Source: Nilaparvata lugens (taxonomy: Eukaryota > Arthropoda > Insecta > Hemiptera > Delphacidae). From it: 64,000 nt of DNA. The translations under genes and the position numbers were made by a program. The stretch covers positions 48,112,182-48,176,181 of the forward strand of contig NC_052511.1 in assembly GCF_014356525.2 (NCBI RefSeq), in the 5' to 3' direction. Below the pieces are notes generated by a model that saw only the letters and a list, made by a program, of their open reading frames with translations, did no database searches and was not told where the DNA came from. Shown here in pieces: positions 10,204-23,196 of this stretch. Position 1 is the stretch's first letter. Each line of letters begins with the position of its first letter.

Positions 10204-10754
10204 GTCAACAGGACAATTTGATGTGAATTCTCACGATGAAGATGTCCTTTCAATTTGTCAGCATTTGTTGAATTGAAAGCTCTGATGTTATTTATAAGAA
10301 AGGCTGTCAATTTGAGGTGAATCTGGATATGGAAATATGTCTTTCAGCTGTCAGAGTTTTTTGAATGAAAAGTGGCGAGGCTATGTACAAGAAATGCTGA
10401 CTGTTTAAAGTGAATATCAAGAAAGGATAATATCTCTCAGTTATTGAAAGTTGACGGGAGTTTTAGAGTTTGCTTAACTCTTCAGTATATTCGCCTGAAC
10501 GAGCTCAATTCATTTTTGTTGAAGTTGGATTTTGAAGTTCTTATCGTTTTCAAATGTTTCCATTTCCAAGGAGAGTTCTTTCCGTATGGAAATGCTGTAA
10601 TGAGAGAACTTATTATTTTCGTCATTGTGGGGAGTGACTCATGTGTGGGAGATAATAAAGTATTATGAAAGCAAAATCTTGAATTTTAAGCAATGCAAAA
10701 TAATAGTACTTCTTCTTCTTCTTCTTTTCTTCTTCTTCTTCTTCTTCTTCTTTT
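10204..10754. other. Unassigned; ends in a CTT repeat
   Basis: No gene recognised. A 74-codon frame at 10444-10668 shows no domain. (CTT)n at about 10709-10751 precedes the next family E copy. Confidence 0.3.
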
Positions 10755-11048
10755 TTGGTAGAGAGTTAGTGGGGAGGATTTTTTAATATTCTCTCCGAAG
10801 AATGGCCATTGATATGTCCAAAGCTCCGCCAATTTATGTAGATGCATAACAATATATTATTATCTATAGTTTATTATATCACAAATTGCTTTTTCATATC
10901 ATATACCGCTCAATAATATTATTTTCTTAGTCTATATTATGTAAATTCATCTATAATTTTGCTGTATTGTAAGCTATTGTATATAAGTGTATAAGCCAGT
11001 ATTATTATTGTAATCTACATAATAAAGTATCTACTCAATCAATCAATC
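10755..11048 (+). mobile_element. Family E SINE-like element, copy 2
   Basis: Full length: TTGGTAGAGAGTTAGTGGGG to (AATC)n tail. Inserted within a polypyrimidine CTT tract, which continues after the tail. Confidence 0.7.
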
Positions 11049-12740
11049 TTTTTCTTCTTCTTCTTCTTTTGTACCTATCTATAAAAGTTTTCATCTGAGT
11101 TGTTGAATTGTGTGCTCTGTTCCTTTCCTGATAATTCTCATGATTTAATTTCATCCAAGTTTGCTGAAGAAATACTTCATCTGAGCTGTTAAGTTGTGAA
11201 CTCTGTTCCTTAAATAGAAATACAATCTCATTACCCTTCTTTGAATTATTTTATCACAACATGTTTCAGACATTCATGCCATTTTCAAGTGATTTTATAT
11301 AAATAATTACTGCTGGAAGATTCTTTATTGATCATATTATGTTAGTGTATTATTATGATTTTATGAACTAGGACTGTGAATTTTGGATTTAATTTGCATG
11401 ATTCTATCTGTTGACGCCGTTAGTTTCCAATCTTTCCCGTCTTCTGGCCTAATCCAGTGCATAATTGTTTAATTGTTTGGTTAGTAGTTTTCGAATGCCA
11501 GTCAGTTTGCATAGCTGCCTTCGTTGACAGGACAGTTCGACTCGTTCGTTGATTTTTATTTCTATCGGAAATTATTATTGTAATTCCGTGTCTCCGATCG
11601 TAGGGAGTAATTGGATTTTTCCTCCACCTACTGTCTAAAGTACTTACTTTACTCCCTGAAACATAACACTGAAGTGTCCCTTTTTCGCTCTCGGTAGTAA
11701 AAAACAGAAAAAACTCCCTAGGGAGGAAAAGTGACTCCATTTAAATTACATGGGAAGCATCTCTATTTTAAAATTACATTGTAATAGGTTAGAAGGTCTA
11801 AGCTCAGATGAGAAAGCGTAATAGGGGGGGGGGGGGTGTCTTGTCATTGGGTCAACTGAATTCAATACCACAACAAAAATTTGATCACTCATGAATTATA
11901 TGTTTGTATGATATTATATTCTTAATATTAGTAGACGATAAAAATTAAACCAATTTTCAAATATTCTATTCTATTCAAAATACCAGCCAACAATAATATT
12001 TTTGATCTGCAATTCAAATCTGAAACGCGTGATCTGGAGTCAGCCATTTTTGGTAGCCGCTCAGCTGGTATAATTGTTACAACTTTTTGCCGATAGAGAG
12101 CGCAATCGGCAGTGCCAATCAGCCGACCGGTTTTTAGGTTTTAGATTTTAGGTTATGGTGTTAGGAACATTGTCACCAATACGTAAGTTATTAAATGATT
12201 TTATTTGCAGTTTTATAAAAATGTAGATGAGGAAATGTTGTGTACATCACGAGCGAAAATATTTTCTCTCTCAGGAAAATTGTTGCCCTCGGCTTCGCCT
12301 CGGGCTTCAAACTTTTTCCACAGGAGAAAAAGTCGTACTTTTCACTCTAGATATACAATAACTATTAAAGTACCATGTGAGAATTTGAGTATTTTTTACA
12401 TTTGAAGTGGTAGTGAATTAATGTAGAATTGAGAAGCAGAATTCCATACATGATCAACAACTCTCTGCAGTACCTGGCTACATCATAAATCATCAGAGGT
12501 CACGTGATTTATTTACATTTCACTATTCCTTAATTTTTTCCTTTACCTTTTCACCACCCAAACCTATAGGTAAAAATCACTCTGACTTACAGCGTAGATC
12601 ATCAGCCGGGGTAAGTTTTATTAATAGAGATTTTCATTGCATCATGAATGGATTCATTAGTATTTTTCTGCCAGAATATATTGAGTATTGAATCGATTAA
12701 AATTACAGTCCACTTAATCAGAAATTTGTATAGCTACTAT
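11049..12740. other. Unassigned region
   Basis: No supportable gene. Contains a run of about 13 G at 11826 and a moderately GC-rich patch at 12050-12130. A GTAAGT at 12183 is followed by an AG only about 30 bases later, too close for an intron. Confidence 0.3.
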
Positions 12741-13449
12741 CAAAAATCTGGTGTGGCGCACTCACACAACTTTCCTTGCCGTTATGAAAAATTGATCACC
12801 TGACGCTAGTGTTCTCGCGCATATCAAGTCTACTATATGAGACAGCTGGTGATGGAACAATAACGCTGGAGACACACGAGGTCTGCTATCTCTTCGTAGT
12901 GAATGATTTAATAGAACCAACACTTGCCAACAGTTTGCAATTAAATAATCACATTTTCTCGAATTTCAAGCTTATTTTCAATTTTAGGTGAAAATGTTAC
13001 TGGACATTAATTGCAGAGATTTTCATGCTTTATCTTTTCCACTTGAAATTTGTTGTTTAAATTGTATATGAAGGCTGATAATTGAGAATCTCAAATCAAA
13101 CTTTGCATAGATGGGGCGGAGCTCCTGAAATTTTCACAGATATAGGACTTGTTGCAATGACTATTCAGGTATGAATTTGATCGAATCGTTGGAGCCGTTT
13201 TTGAGAAAATCGCGAAAACCGCTGTTTTTGACAACATTTTCGCCATTTTAGAGCCGCCATCTTGGATTGCATTTGATCGAAATGTTCGTGTCGGATCCTT
13301 ATACTGTGAGACCTTACGTTCCAAATTTCAAGTCATTCCGTTAACTGGGAGATGAGATATCGTGTACACAGACACACATACACTCATACACACACACTCA
13401 CAACACACCAACACACACACACACAACACAACACACACCACACACACAC

Positions 13450-13484
<35 letters not shown>

Positions 13485-13695
13485 CACACACACACACACA
13501 CACACACAACACCCACACAACACACACACACCACACACACACACACACACACAACACATACAGACCAATACCCAAAAACCACGTTTTCGGACTCAGGAGA
13601 CATTGAAACGTATAGAAATTTAGAAATTGGGTACCTCAATTTTTTCGGAAAGCAATACTTTCCTTACCTATCGTAATAGGGCAAGGAAAGTAAAA
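12741..13695 (+). mobile_element. Family F element, copy 2 (complete)
   Basis: Complete copy from aaaatctggtgtggcgcact to GTAATAGGGCAAGGAAAGT. Subterminal inverted repeats ACTTTCCTTGCC and GGGCAAGGAAAGT are both present. The CA tract (13376-13558) is interrupted by repeated loss of one base (cacaacac). Confidence 0.7.
13376..13558. repeat. Interrupted (CA)n array
   Basis: About 180 bp of CA with many AA or CC interruptions. Long frames on both strands here are low-complexity artefacts. Confidence 0.9.
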
Positions 13696-13933
13696 AGGGG
13701 TTTTTGGGTGTCTGATTGAATCAAGTTCATTATTTTGAAATCCAAAATTCACAGTACTAGTTCATAAAATCATATGAATCCCATATAAATGCTGTAATCA
13801 TAACGAAAATCCCATTTAAATGCTCCAAATCAACCTGAAAGCTTTTATTACTGCAAATATTGACTACACCAGGGTGGAAAGCTAGTTGGAAATTAAGCCC
13901 TTAATAGCAGTTAACAAATTTATTTCAATGTAA
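13696..13933. other. Family I arm fragments
   Basis: tcccatataaatgctgtaatca, acgaaaatcccatttaaatg and actgcaaatattgactac are decayed pieces of the family I unit at 9352. Confidence 0.4.
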
Positions 13934-14181
13934 AGCTGCGTACACATATACGCTCTTCCAACCCGCACCGAGCACGCTCCGCCCTCGTACCGTCCTCGTA
14001 CCGCCCTCGTTCCTCCATCGAACCACAGTCGCTCCGCCCACGCACCCATCATGAACGTTATGGAAGATGTTAGATCTTCTCGCGTTTCCCGGTCGAACCA
14101 CTGTTGCTCCCCGGTCGATCATCAATCGCTCTGCTGGAGTGACGTTCGGTTGCGGAGCAGAGCGAAAGTCTGTACGCACCT
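13934..14181. mobile_element. Family C MITE, copy 2
   Basis: Ends AAGCTGCGTACAC and CTGTACGCACCTT; interior shares gaacgttatggaagatgtta and cggtcgatcatcaatcgctc with the copies at 242 and 30590. GC-rich interior, non-coding. Confidence 0.65.
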
Positions 14182-14901
14182 TAAGATTACAGACTTGTAA
14201 AAGAAGGTTTGGATCTGTGTAGCCTAATCCTCTACCTAAACATAGGTATGAAAATATTTACAAGAGGATTTTAGAGCCTTTTCAGCTTAATTTCTTTCCC
14301 ATGGTATAGTTTTCAATTTTCATCAATTTTACATCTACCAAAGCAAGGAGAACATAGATATACATTATACATAACAGCTTGTTGAGTTTGAAACTTGATG
14401 AAACAGCAAGAAGACCGTCGAGAGTTTTCAGTAGCTAACTTTGATAAAAAGAGGAAAAGACTATGAAGCTGAGTTTGATATCCCACCAATAACGTTAGTT
14501 TCTGAAAGAGAGGCAGTTTTGAAAGTAGCCTTTAGTACTCTATAGCATACAAATAAGCATTGAAAAGAGTGTTCTTTGAAACATAGCGGCTGGAGAGTTA
14601 GAAAGAGTGAAAGAGAGTTGAAACAGAGTTAAAAGAGCTCTCTTTGGAACAGAGTTAGTTACTTTGGAGGTGGATCGCAGAAGGATCAAAGCTAAATTAA
14701 CGGAAGTGCTATAGCCGTACTTTGGGAGTACGCTTCCATTGAAGAGAGAGAAGGAGAGAATTGGATGGAGGGATTGAGACTGTGAGTGAGTGAAGAGAGG
14801 GAGAGATGGAGAGAAAGAGAAGAGTGATAATGAGAGAGTCATATGGAGTGATTGGAAGAGTGGGAGGGAGAAAGAGGAAGAGCGTAAGAGAGAGAGAGAG
14901 A
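14182..14901. other. Unassigned, becoming GA-rich
   Basis: No gene seen. From about 14740 the strand is dominated by GA-rich repeats leading into a minus-strand family E copy. Confidence 0.3.
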
Positions 14902-15099
14902 GATTGATTGATTGATTGAGTTAGTACTTTATTTATGTAGATTACAATATATACTGGCTTATACATTATATACAATAGCTTACATACCGCAAAATTATAG
15001 ATGAATTTACATAATATAGACTAAGAAAATAATTATTGAACTGTATATGATATCAAAAAGCAATTTGTAATATAATAACTATAGATAATAATTATATTG
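14902..15099 (-). mobile_element. Family E copy 3, 5'-truncated
   Basis: (GATT)n then gagttagtactttatttatg through ctatagataataattatatt; the 5' part is missing. Followed in sense direction by a CT tract, as in many other copies. Confidence 0.65.
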
Positions 15100-15265
15100 G
15101 TTGGAGAGAGGATTGATTGAGAGAATTGGGATGGGGGTTGAGACAGTCAGTGAGTGAGAGAGAAGGAAGAGAGATAGAGAGAAAGAGAGAGAAGAGAATG
15201 AGAGAGTCATATGGAGTGATTGGAAGAGTGGGAGTGAGAAGAGAAAGAGCGTAAGAGAGAGAGAG

Positions 15266-15465
15266 AGATTGATTGATTGATTGGTGAGTACTTTTTTATG
15301 TATATTTAAAATAGATCCTTGCAAAGCACAGGTTACCTGCTAGTATGAGAATAAAAGGCGTATAAATATAAATGAAAAACATTTAACTCAAGTAGAATAA
15401 CAGCAAACCACAGCAAAGCAAAATGAAAAGAACAAGATAGCAAATGAAGAACAATACTGAAAAGA
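15266..15465 (-). mobile_element. Family E scrap joined to family G 3' end and a duplicated flank
   Basis: A 35-bp family E tail is followed by tagatccttgcaaagcacag and gttacctgctag|t (family G 3' end), then about 120 bp that match the flank at 2625-2751 in inverted orientation. The match extends beyond the element end, so this is a duplication and not independent insertion. Confidence 0.5.
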
Positions 15466-15726
15466 TTGATTGATTGATTGAGTACTTTATTATGTAGATT
15501 ACAATATATACTGGCTTATACACTTATATACAATAGCTCACAATACAGCAAAATTATAGATGAATTTACATAATATAGACTAAGAAAATAATTATTGAAC
15601 TGTATATGATATGAAAGCAATTTGTAATATAATAACTATAGATGATAATTATATTGTTATGCATCTACATAATTGGCGGAGCTTTGGACATATCAATGTA
15701 TGGAGTATTACTAATAGAGTAACTAT
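15464..15726 (-). mobile_element. Family E copy 5, cut by the assembly gap
   Basis: (GATT)n tail through gcggagctttggacatatca; sequence then departs from consensus and runs into the N gap. Confidence 0.65.
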
Positions 15727-15826
15727 NNNNNNNNNNNNNNNNNNNNNNNNNNNNNNNNNNNNNNNNNNNNNNNNNNNNNNNNNNNNNNNNNNNNNNNNNN
15801 NNNNNNNNNNNNNNNNNNNNNNNNNN
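15727..15826. other. Assembly gap (100 N)
   Basis: Exactly 100 N, a placeholder length. The true size of the missing part, probably more minisatellite, is unknown. Confidence 0.99.
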
Positions 15827-18800
15827 TGATACAAAGATGATATGGAGATGACACAAGGATGATACGAAGTGTAAGAAGGAAGATAATACAAAGATGATAT
15901 GGAGAAGATACAAGATGATACGAAGATGTAAGAAGGAAGATGATACAAAGATGATATGGAGATGACACAAGGATGATACGAAGATGTAAGAAGGAAGATG
16001 ATACAAAGATGATATGGAGAAGATACAAGGATGATACGAAGATGTAAGAAGGAAGATGATACAAAGATGATATGGAGATGACACAAGGATGATACGAAGA
16101 TGTAAGAAGAAGATGATACAAGATGATATGGAGAAGATACAAGGATTATACGAAGATGTAAGAAGGAAGATGATACACAAGATGAATGGAGATGACACAA
16201 GGATGATACGAAGATGTAAGAAGGAAGATGATACAAAGATGATATGGAGATGACACAAGGATGATACGAAGATGTAAGAAGGAAGATGATTACAAAGATG
16301 ATATGGAGATGATACAAGGATGATACGAAGATGTAAGAAGGAAGATGATACAAAGATGATATGGAGATGACACAAGGATGATACGAAGATGTAAGAAGGA
16401 AGATAATACAAAGATGATATGGAGAAGATACAGGATGATACGAAGATGTAAGAAGGAAGATAATACAAAGATGATATGGAGAAGATACAAGGATGATACG
16501 AAGATGTAAGAAGGAAGATGATACAAAGATGCTATGGAGATGATACAAGGATGATACGAAGATGTAAGAAGGAAGATGATACAAAGATGCTATGGAGATG
16601 ATACAAGGATGATACGAAGATGTAAGAAGGAAGATGATACAAAGATGATATGGAGATGACACAAGGATGATACGAAGATGTAAGAAGGAAGATGATACAA
16701 AGATGATATGGAGAAGATACAAGGATGATACGAAGATGTAAGAAGGAAGATGATACAAAGATGATATGGAGAAGATCAAGGATGATACGAAGATGTAAGA
16801 AGGAAGATGATACAAAGATGCTATGGAGATGATACAAGGATGATACGAAGTGTAAGAAGGAAGATGATACAAAGATGCTATGGAGATGATACAAGATGAT
16901 ACAAAGATGTAAGAAGGAAGATGATATAAAGATGATATGGAGATGACACACGGATGATACAAGATGTAAGAAGGAGAATACAAAGATGATATGGAGAAGA
17001 TACAAGGATGATACGAAGATGTAAGAAGGAAGATGATAAAAGATGAATGGAGATGATACAAGATGATACGAAGATGTAAGAAGGAAGGTAATACAAAGAT
17101 GATATGGAGAAGATACAAGGATGATACGAAGATGTAAGAAGGAAGATGATACAAGAGCTATGGAGATGATACAGGATGATACGAAGATGTAAGAAGGAAG
17201 ATAATACAAAGATGATATGGAGAGATACAAGGATGATACGAAGATGTAAGAAGGAAGATGATACAAAGATGATATGGAGATGACACAAGGATGATACGAA
17301 GATGTAGAAGGAAGATGATACAAAGATGATATGGAGAAGATACAAGGATGATACGAAGATGTAAGAAGGAAGATGATACAAAGATGATATGGAGATGACA
17401 CAAGGATGATACGAAGATGTAAGAAGGAAGATGATACAAAGATGATATGGAGAAGATACAAGGATGATACGAAGATGTAAGAAGGAAGATGATACAAAGA
17501 TGATATGGAGATGACACAAGGATGATACGAAGATGTAAGAAGGAAGATGATACAAAGATGATATGGAGAAGATACAAGGATGATACGAAGATGTAAGAAG
17601 GAAGATAATACAAAGATGATATGGAGAAGATACAAGGATGATACGAAGATGTAAGAAGGAAGATGATATGGAGATGATACAAGGATGATACGAAGATGTA
17701 AGAAGGAAGATGATACAAAGATGATATGAGATTATACAAGGATGATACGAAGATGTAAACGGAAGATGATACAAAGATGATATGGAGATGATACAAGGAT
17801 GATACGAAGATGTAAGAAGGAAGTGATACAAGATGATATGGAGATGACACAAGGATGATACGAAGATGTAAGAAGGAAGATAATACAAAGATAATATGGA
17901 GAAGATACAAGGATGATACGAAGATGTAAGAAGGAAGATGATATAAAGATGATATGAGATGATACAAGGATGATACGAAGATGTAAGAAGAAGATGATAC
18001 AAAGATGATATGGAGAAGATACAAGGATGATACGAAGATGTAAGAAGGAAGATGATACAAAGATGCTATGGAGATGATAACAAGGATGATACGAAGATGT
18101 AAGAAGGAAGATGGTACAAAGATGATATGGAGATGATAAAGGATGATACGAAGATGTAAGAAGGAAGATGATACAAAGATGATATGGAGATGACACAAGG
18201 ATGATACGAAGATGTAAGAAGGCAGATAATACAAAGATGATATGGAGAAGATACAAGGATGATACGAAGATGTAAGAAGGAAGATGATACAAAGATAAAT
18301 GGAGATGATACAGGATGATACGAAGATGTAAGAAGGAAGATAATACAAAATGATATGGAGATGATACAAGGATGATACGAGATGTACGAAGGAGATGATA
18401 TAAAGATGATTGGAGATGATACAAGGATGCGAAGAGGTAAGAAGGAAGATGATACAAAGATGATATGGAGATGAACAAGGATGATACGAAGATGTAAGAA
18501 GGAAGAAAATACAAAGATGATATGGAGAAGATACAAGGATGATACGAAGATGTAAGAAGGAAGATGATACAAAGATAATATGGAGATGATACAAGGATGA
18601 TACGAAGATGTAAGAAGGAAGATGATACAAAGATGATATGGAGAAGATACAAGGATGATACGAAGATGTAAGAAGGAAGATGATACAAAGATGATATGGA
18701 GATGATACAAGGATGATACGAAGATGTAAGAAGGAAGATGATACAAAGATGATATGGAGATGACACAAGGATGATACGAAGATGTAAGAAGGAAGATGAT

Positions 18801-21325
18801 ACAAAGTGATTGGAGATGACACAAGGATGATACGAAGATGTAAGAAGAAGATGATACAAAGAGATAGAGATGATACAAGGATGATACGAAGATGTAAGAA
18901 GGAAGTGATACAAAGATGATATGGAGATGACACAAGGATGATACGAAGATGTAAGAAGGAAGATAATACAAAGATAATATGGAGAAGATACAAGGATGAT
19001 ACGAAGATGTAAGAAGGAAGATAATACAAAGATGATATGGAGAAGATACAAGGATGATACGAAGATGTAAGAAGGAAGTGATACAAAGAGCTATGGAGAT
19101 GATACAAGGATGATAGAAGATGTAGAAGGAAGATGATACAAAGATGCTATGGAGATGATACAAGGATGATACGAAGATGTAAGAAGGAAGATGCAAAGAT
19201 GATATGGAGAAGACACAAGGATGATACGGAGATGTAAGAAGGAAGATGATACAAAGATGATATGGAGAAGATACAAGGATGATACGAAGATGTAAGAAGG
19301 AAGATGATACAAAGATGATATGGAGAAGATACAAGGATGATACGAAGATGTAAGAAGGAAGATGATACAAAGATGCTATTGAGATGATACAAGGATGATA
19401 CGAAGATGTAAGAAGGAAGATGATACAAAGATGCTATGGAGATGATACAAGGATGATACAAAGATGTAAGAAGGAAGATGATATAAAGATGATATGGAGA
19501 TGACACAAGGATGATACGAAGATGTAAGAAGGAAGATAATACAAAGATGATATGGAGAAGATACAAGGATGATACGAAGATGTAAGAAGGAAGATGATAT
19601 AAAGATGATATGGAGATGATACAAGGATGATACGAAGATGTAAGAAGGAAGATAATACAAAGATGATATGGAGAAGATACAAGGATGATACGAAGATGTA
19701 AGAAGGAAGATGATACAAAGATGCTATGGAGATGATACAAGGATGATACGAAGATGTAAGAAGGAAGATAATACAAAGATGATATGGAGAAGATACAAGG
19801 ATGATACGAAGATGTAAGAAGGAAGATGATACAAAGAGATATGGAGATGACACAAGGATGATACGAGATGTAAGAGGAGATGATATACAAAGATGATATG
19901 GAGAAGATAAAGGATGATACGAGATGTAAGAAGGAAGATGATACAAAGATGATATGGAGATGACCAAGGATGATACGAAAGTAAGAAGGAAGATGATACA
20001 AAGATGATATGGAGAAGATACAAGGATGATACGAAGATGTAAGAAGGAAGATGATACAAAGATGATATGGAGATGAACAAGGATGATACGAAGATGTAAG
20101 AGGAAGATGATACAAAGATGATATGAGAGAAGATACAAGGATGATACGAAGATGTAAGAAGGAAGATAATACAAAGATGATATGGAGAAGATACAAGGAT
20201 GATACGAAGATGTAAGAAGGAAGATAATACAAAGATGATATGGAGAAGATACAAGGATGATACGAGATGTAAGAAGGAAGATGATATAAAGATGATATGG
20301 AGATGATACAAGGATGATACGAAGATGTAAGAAGGAAGATAATACAAAGATGATATGGAGAAGATACAAGGATGATACGAAGATGTAAGAAGGAAGATGA
20401 TACAAAGATGATATGGAGATGACACAAGGATGATACGAAGATGTAAGAAGGAAGATAATACAAAGATGATATGGAGAAGATACAAGGATGATACGAGATG
20501 TAAGAAGGAAGGATGATACAAAGATGATATGGAGATGACACAAGGATGATACGAGATGTAAGAAGGAAGAGATACAAAGAGATATGGAGAAGATACAAGG
20601 ATGATACGAAGATGTAAGAAGGAAGATGATACAAAGATGATATGATAGAGAGACACAAGGATGATACGAAGATGTAAGAAGGAAGATGATACAAAGATGA
20701 TATGGAGAAGATACAAGGATGATACGAAGATGTAAGAGGAAGATGATACAAGATGCTTGGAGATGATACAAGGATATACGAAGATGTAAGAAGGAAGATG
20801 ATACAAAGATGATATGGAGAAGATACAAGGATGATACGAAGATGTAGAAGGAAGATGATATAAAGATGATATGGAGATGATACAAGGATGATACAAAGAT
20901 GTAAGATGGAAGATGATACAAAGATGCTATGGAGATGATACAAGGATGATACGAAGATGTAAGAAGGAAGATGATACAAAGATGATATGGAGAAGATACA
21001 AGGATGATACGAAGATGTAAGAAGGAAGATGATATAAAGATGATATGGAGATGATACAAGGATGATACGAAGATGTAAGAAGGAAGATGATACAAAGATG
21101 CTATGGAGATGATACAAGGATGATACGAAGATGATACGAAGATGTTATAAGGAAGATGATACAAAGATGATATGGAGATGATACAAGGATGATGATACGA
21201 AGATGTAAGAAGGAAGATGATACAAAGATGATATGGAGATAATACAAGGATGACACGAAGATGTAAGAAGGAAGATGATACAAAGATGCTATGGAGATAA
21301 TACAAGAATGATACAAAGATGACAC
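15827..21325. repeat. 58-bp minisatellite, about 94 copies
   Basis: Direct array with a 58-bp monomer that itself consists of four 11-bp motifs (GATGATACAAA, GATGATATGGA, GATGACACAAG, GATGATACGAA) and a 14-bp end (GATGTAAGAAGGAA). Variants alternate (gatgacac/gaagatac/gatgatac; gataatac; gatgctat), hinting at higher-order units. The minus strand lacks stops in the consensus, and 58 is not a multiple of 3, so all three minus frames stay open for hundreds of codons. These Ser/Leu/Ile/His-rich frames are repeat artefacts in my judgement. Confidence 0.95.
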
Positions 21326-21397
21326 ACAAGGATTATAGACAAGGATAGCAACACCAATGTTAATCAAATACTGTCATTAAAACGTGGACCTCTCTAT
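21326..21397 (+). mobile_element. Family A right-end fragment abutting the minisatellite
   Basis: ttatagacaaggatagcaac and ctgtcattaaaacgtggacc-tctctata are the terminal part of family A. The 58-bp array stops immediately upstream of it. Confidence 0.6.
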
Positions 21398-21953
21398 AAA
21401 AACATAGAAAATTGTTCAACTCCCACACAAAATTACTTTCCTCAAACTCGCTCTTAACTGTCAGCATAATTGTAAGGGGACGCATAGATATCATTTACGA
21501 GTTATTCTGACAGATTCAGGTGAATCTCACTGAACAGTGTCAGAATCAGAGTGCCCTTTGATAAATTTACTCCGCCATTCCGGGCTTTGAAAATCCGAAA
21601 ATCAGAGTTGGCGCTTTGACCTTTGATTGAGGTCAGAGACGGATTAATTTCGCCATTTGCGGGTTTGTGACCTGTCATGACGTTTGACGTATGTGACGTC
21701 ACAGCACGACTGTGACGCAGTTGGCTAAACAGAGGACGGATTGGAGAGAGTGCTAAATACAGTACAGATTCGTTGAAATGCCAAAGTTGGCGATTGAGCT
21801 CTAAATCAAATACAGAGATAGAGGAATGATAAGAAGATTTCAAACCGATTTCTCGTTAACTCAAGCCGATTATTGTCGACTACTGTGCATTATTACTGTT
21901 TGTTGGGTTGAGAGTGTAAGAACGGCACAGTATGAGAGACTACAAGCGTTTCT
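21398..21953. other. Non-repetitive region with CREB-type sites
   Basis: Contains a decayed inverted pair (aactgtcagcat / ctgacagatt) at 21453-21520 and the TGACG cluster at 21678-21717. No gene recognised; a 113-codon minus frame at 21502-21843 has no known domain. Confidence 0.35.
21678..21717. promoter_or_regulatory. Cluster of four TGACG motifs including a perfect CRE
   Basis: TGACG starts at 21678, 21685, 21694 and 21713; the third is inside the palindrome TGTGACGTCACA (21692-21703). TGACGTCA is the full CREB/ATF consensus. Density suggests a promoter or enhancer, but no transcript start can be assigned. Confidence 0.4.
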
Positions 21954-22736
21954 ACTTTCTTGCCGTATTACCATAGGTAAGGAGAGTATTGCTTTCCGAA
22001 AAAAATAAAGGTACCCCAATTTCTATATTTCTATACGTTTCAAGGTCCCCTGAGTCCAAAAAAGTGGTTTTTGTGTATTGGTCGGTATGTGTGTGTGCGT
22101 GTGTATGAGTGTATGTGCGTCTGTGTACATGATATCTCATCTCCCAATTAACGGAATGACTTGAAATTTGGTTCTTAAGGTCCTTACACTATTTAAAGGT
22201 CCTCGACATGAACAATTTCGATGATGGCTAAAATGGCGAAAATGTTGTCAAAAACAGGGTTTTTCGAGATTTTCTATTCATACCTAGAAAAGTCATTGAT
22301 AAGCTCTATCAACTGCTACGAGTCCTATATCTGTGTAAAATTCCAGGAGCTCCACCCCATCTCTGCAAAGTTTGATTTTAGATTTCCAATTATCAGGTCT
22401 GAGATATAATTTAAACAAAAATTCTCAAGTGAAGAAAAGATTGAGCATGAAACTTCTACAATTGATGTTCAGTAACATTTTCACCTTAAATGAAAATAAG
22501 CTTGAAATTTGAGAAAATGTGATTATTCAATTGCAAACTGTTGGCAACTGTTGATTCTATTAAATCATTCACTATTAAGAGATAGCAGATCTCTTGTGTA
22601 TCCAGCGTTATTGTCCTGTCACCAGCTGGCTTAGATCTTTGAATAGTAGACTTGTGATGCGCGAGAGCACTAGCGTCAGTTGATCATTTTTTATAACGGC
22701 AAGAAAACTTGTGTGAGTGCGCCACACCAGATTTTC
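21954..22736 (-). mobile_element. Family F element, copy 3
   Basis: Reverse orientation: ctttcttgccgtattaccat at the left through ggtaccccaatttctatatt, a short GT tract, tctcatctcccaattaacgg and finally gtgagtgcgccacaccagat. This copy has the least expanded dinucleotide tract. Confidence 0.65.
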
Positions 22737-23112
22737 ATCAAATATTTTTATGGATACATTCAGACAGGGTGAATCACCCTCTCTTCAAATACCAGTGAAC
22801 CCGCGATAACAATTAATTTCACAGATAATTCATCAACTTCCCAACAAGGCGATTGTGATCCAGGATTATGGCGCGATTTTCTGGCTGGAAGGCGGAACAT
22901 CATCAATAATCGTGCAATATAGTGTGTGCAAGAAGGATAGGAATAGGTAGAAAGATGAAGAGTGACAGATGGAGAGAGAAATATTATATGAAATAGGTTG
23001 GAGTCAGACAAAGAGAGACATAGAGTGAGATAGATAGATTGATGAGAATATTAGAAAGGTATTGATGGAATAAGTGAGAGGAAGAGAGAGAAAATGAGTA
23101 TGATTTAGAAGG
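22737..23112. other. Unassigned
   Basis: Mixed sequence turning GA-rich; no gene seen. Confidence 0.3.
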
Positions 23113-23196
23113 ATTGATTGATTGAGTACTTTATTTAGACTATGTAGATTACAATATATAATGGTTTATACACTTTCAAACAATAGCTTAAAAATC
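23113..23196 (-). mobile_element. Family E scrap, copy 6
   Basis: (GATT)n, gagtactttatttagactat, gtagattacaatatataatgg; only the 3' third remains. Confidence 0.6.

Noticed and set aside
12181..12212. Possible mini-intron (GTAAGT ... TTTGCAG)
   Set aside because: Only about 30 bases between donor and acceptor, below the size of known insect introns.
13328..13676. Cys/Val and Thr/His repeat frames on both strands
   Set aside because: Translations of a CA microsatellite.
16000..21000. CRISPR-like array
   Set aside because: Direct repeats are contiguous with no unique spacers, and the window is eukaryotic; this is a minisatellite.
15649..21329. Minus-strand frames of up to about 650 codons
   Set aside because: They are readings of the 58-bp minisatellite. 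All three frames are open, composition is repetitive, and one frame runs through the N gap.
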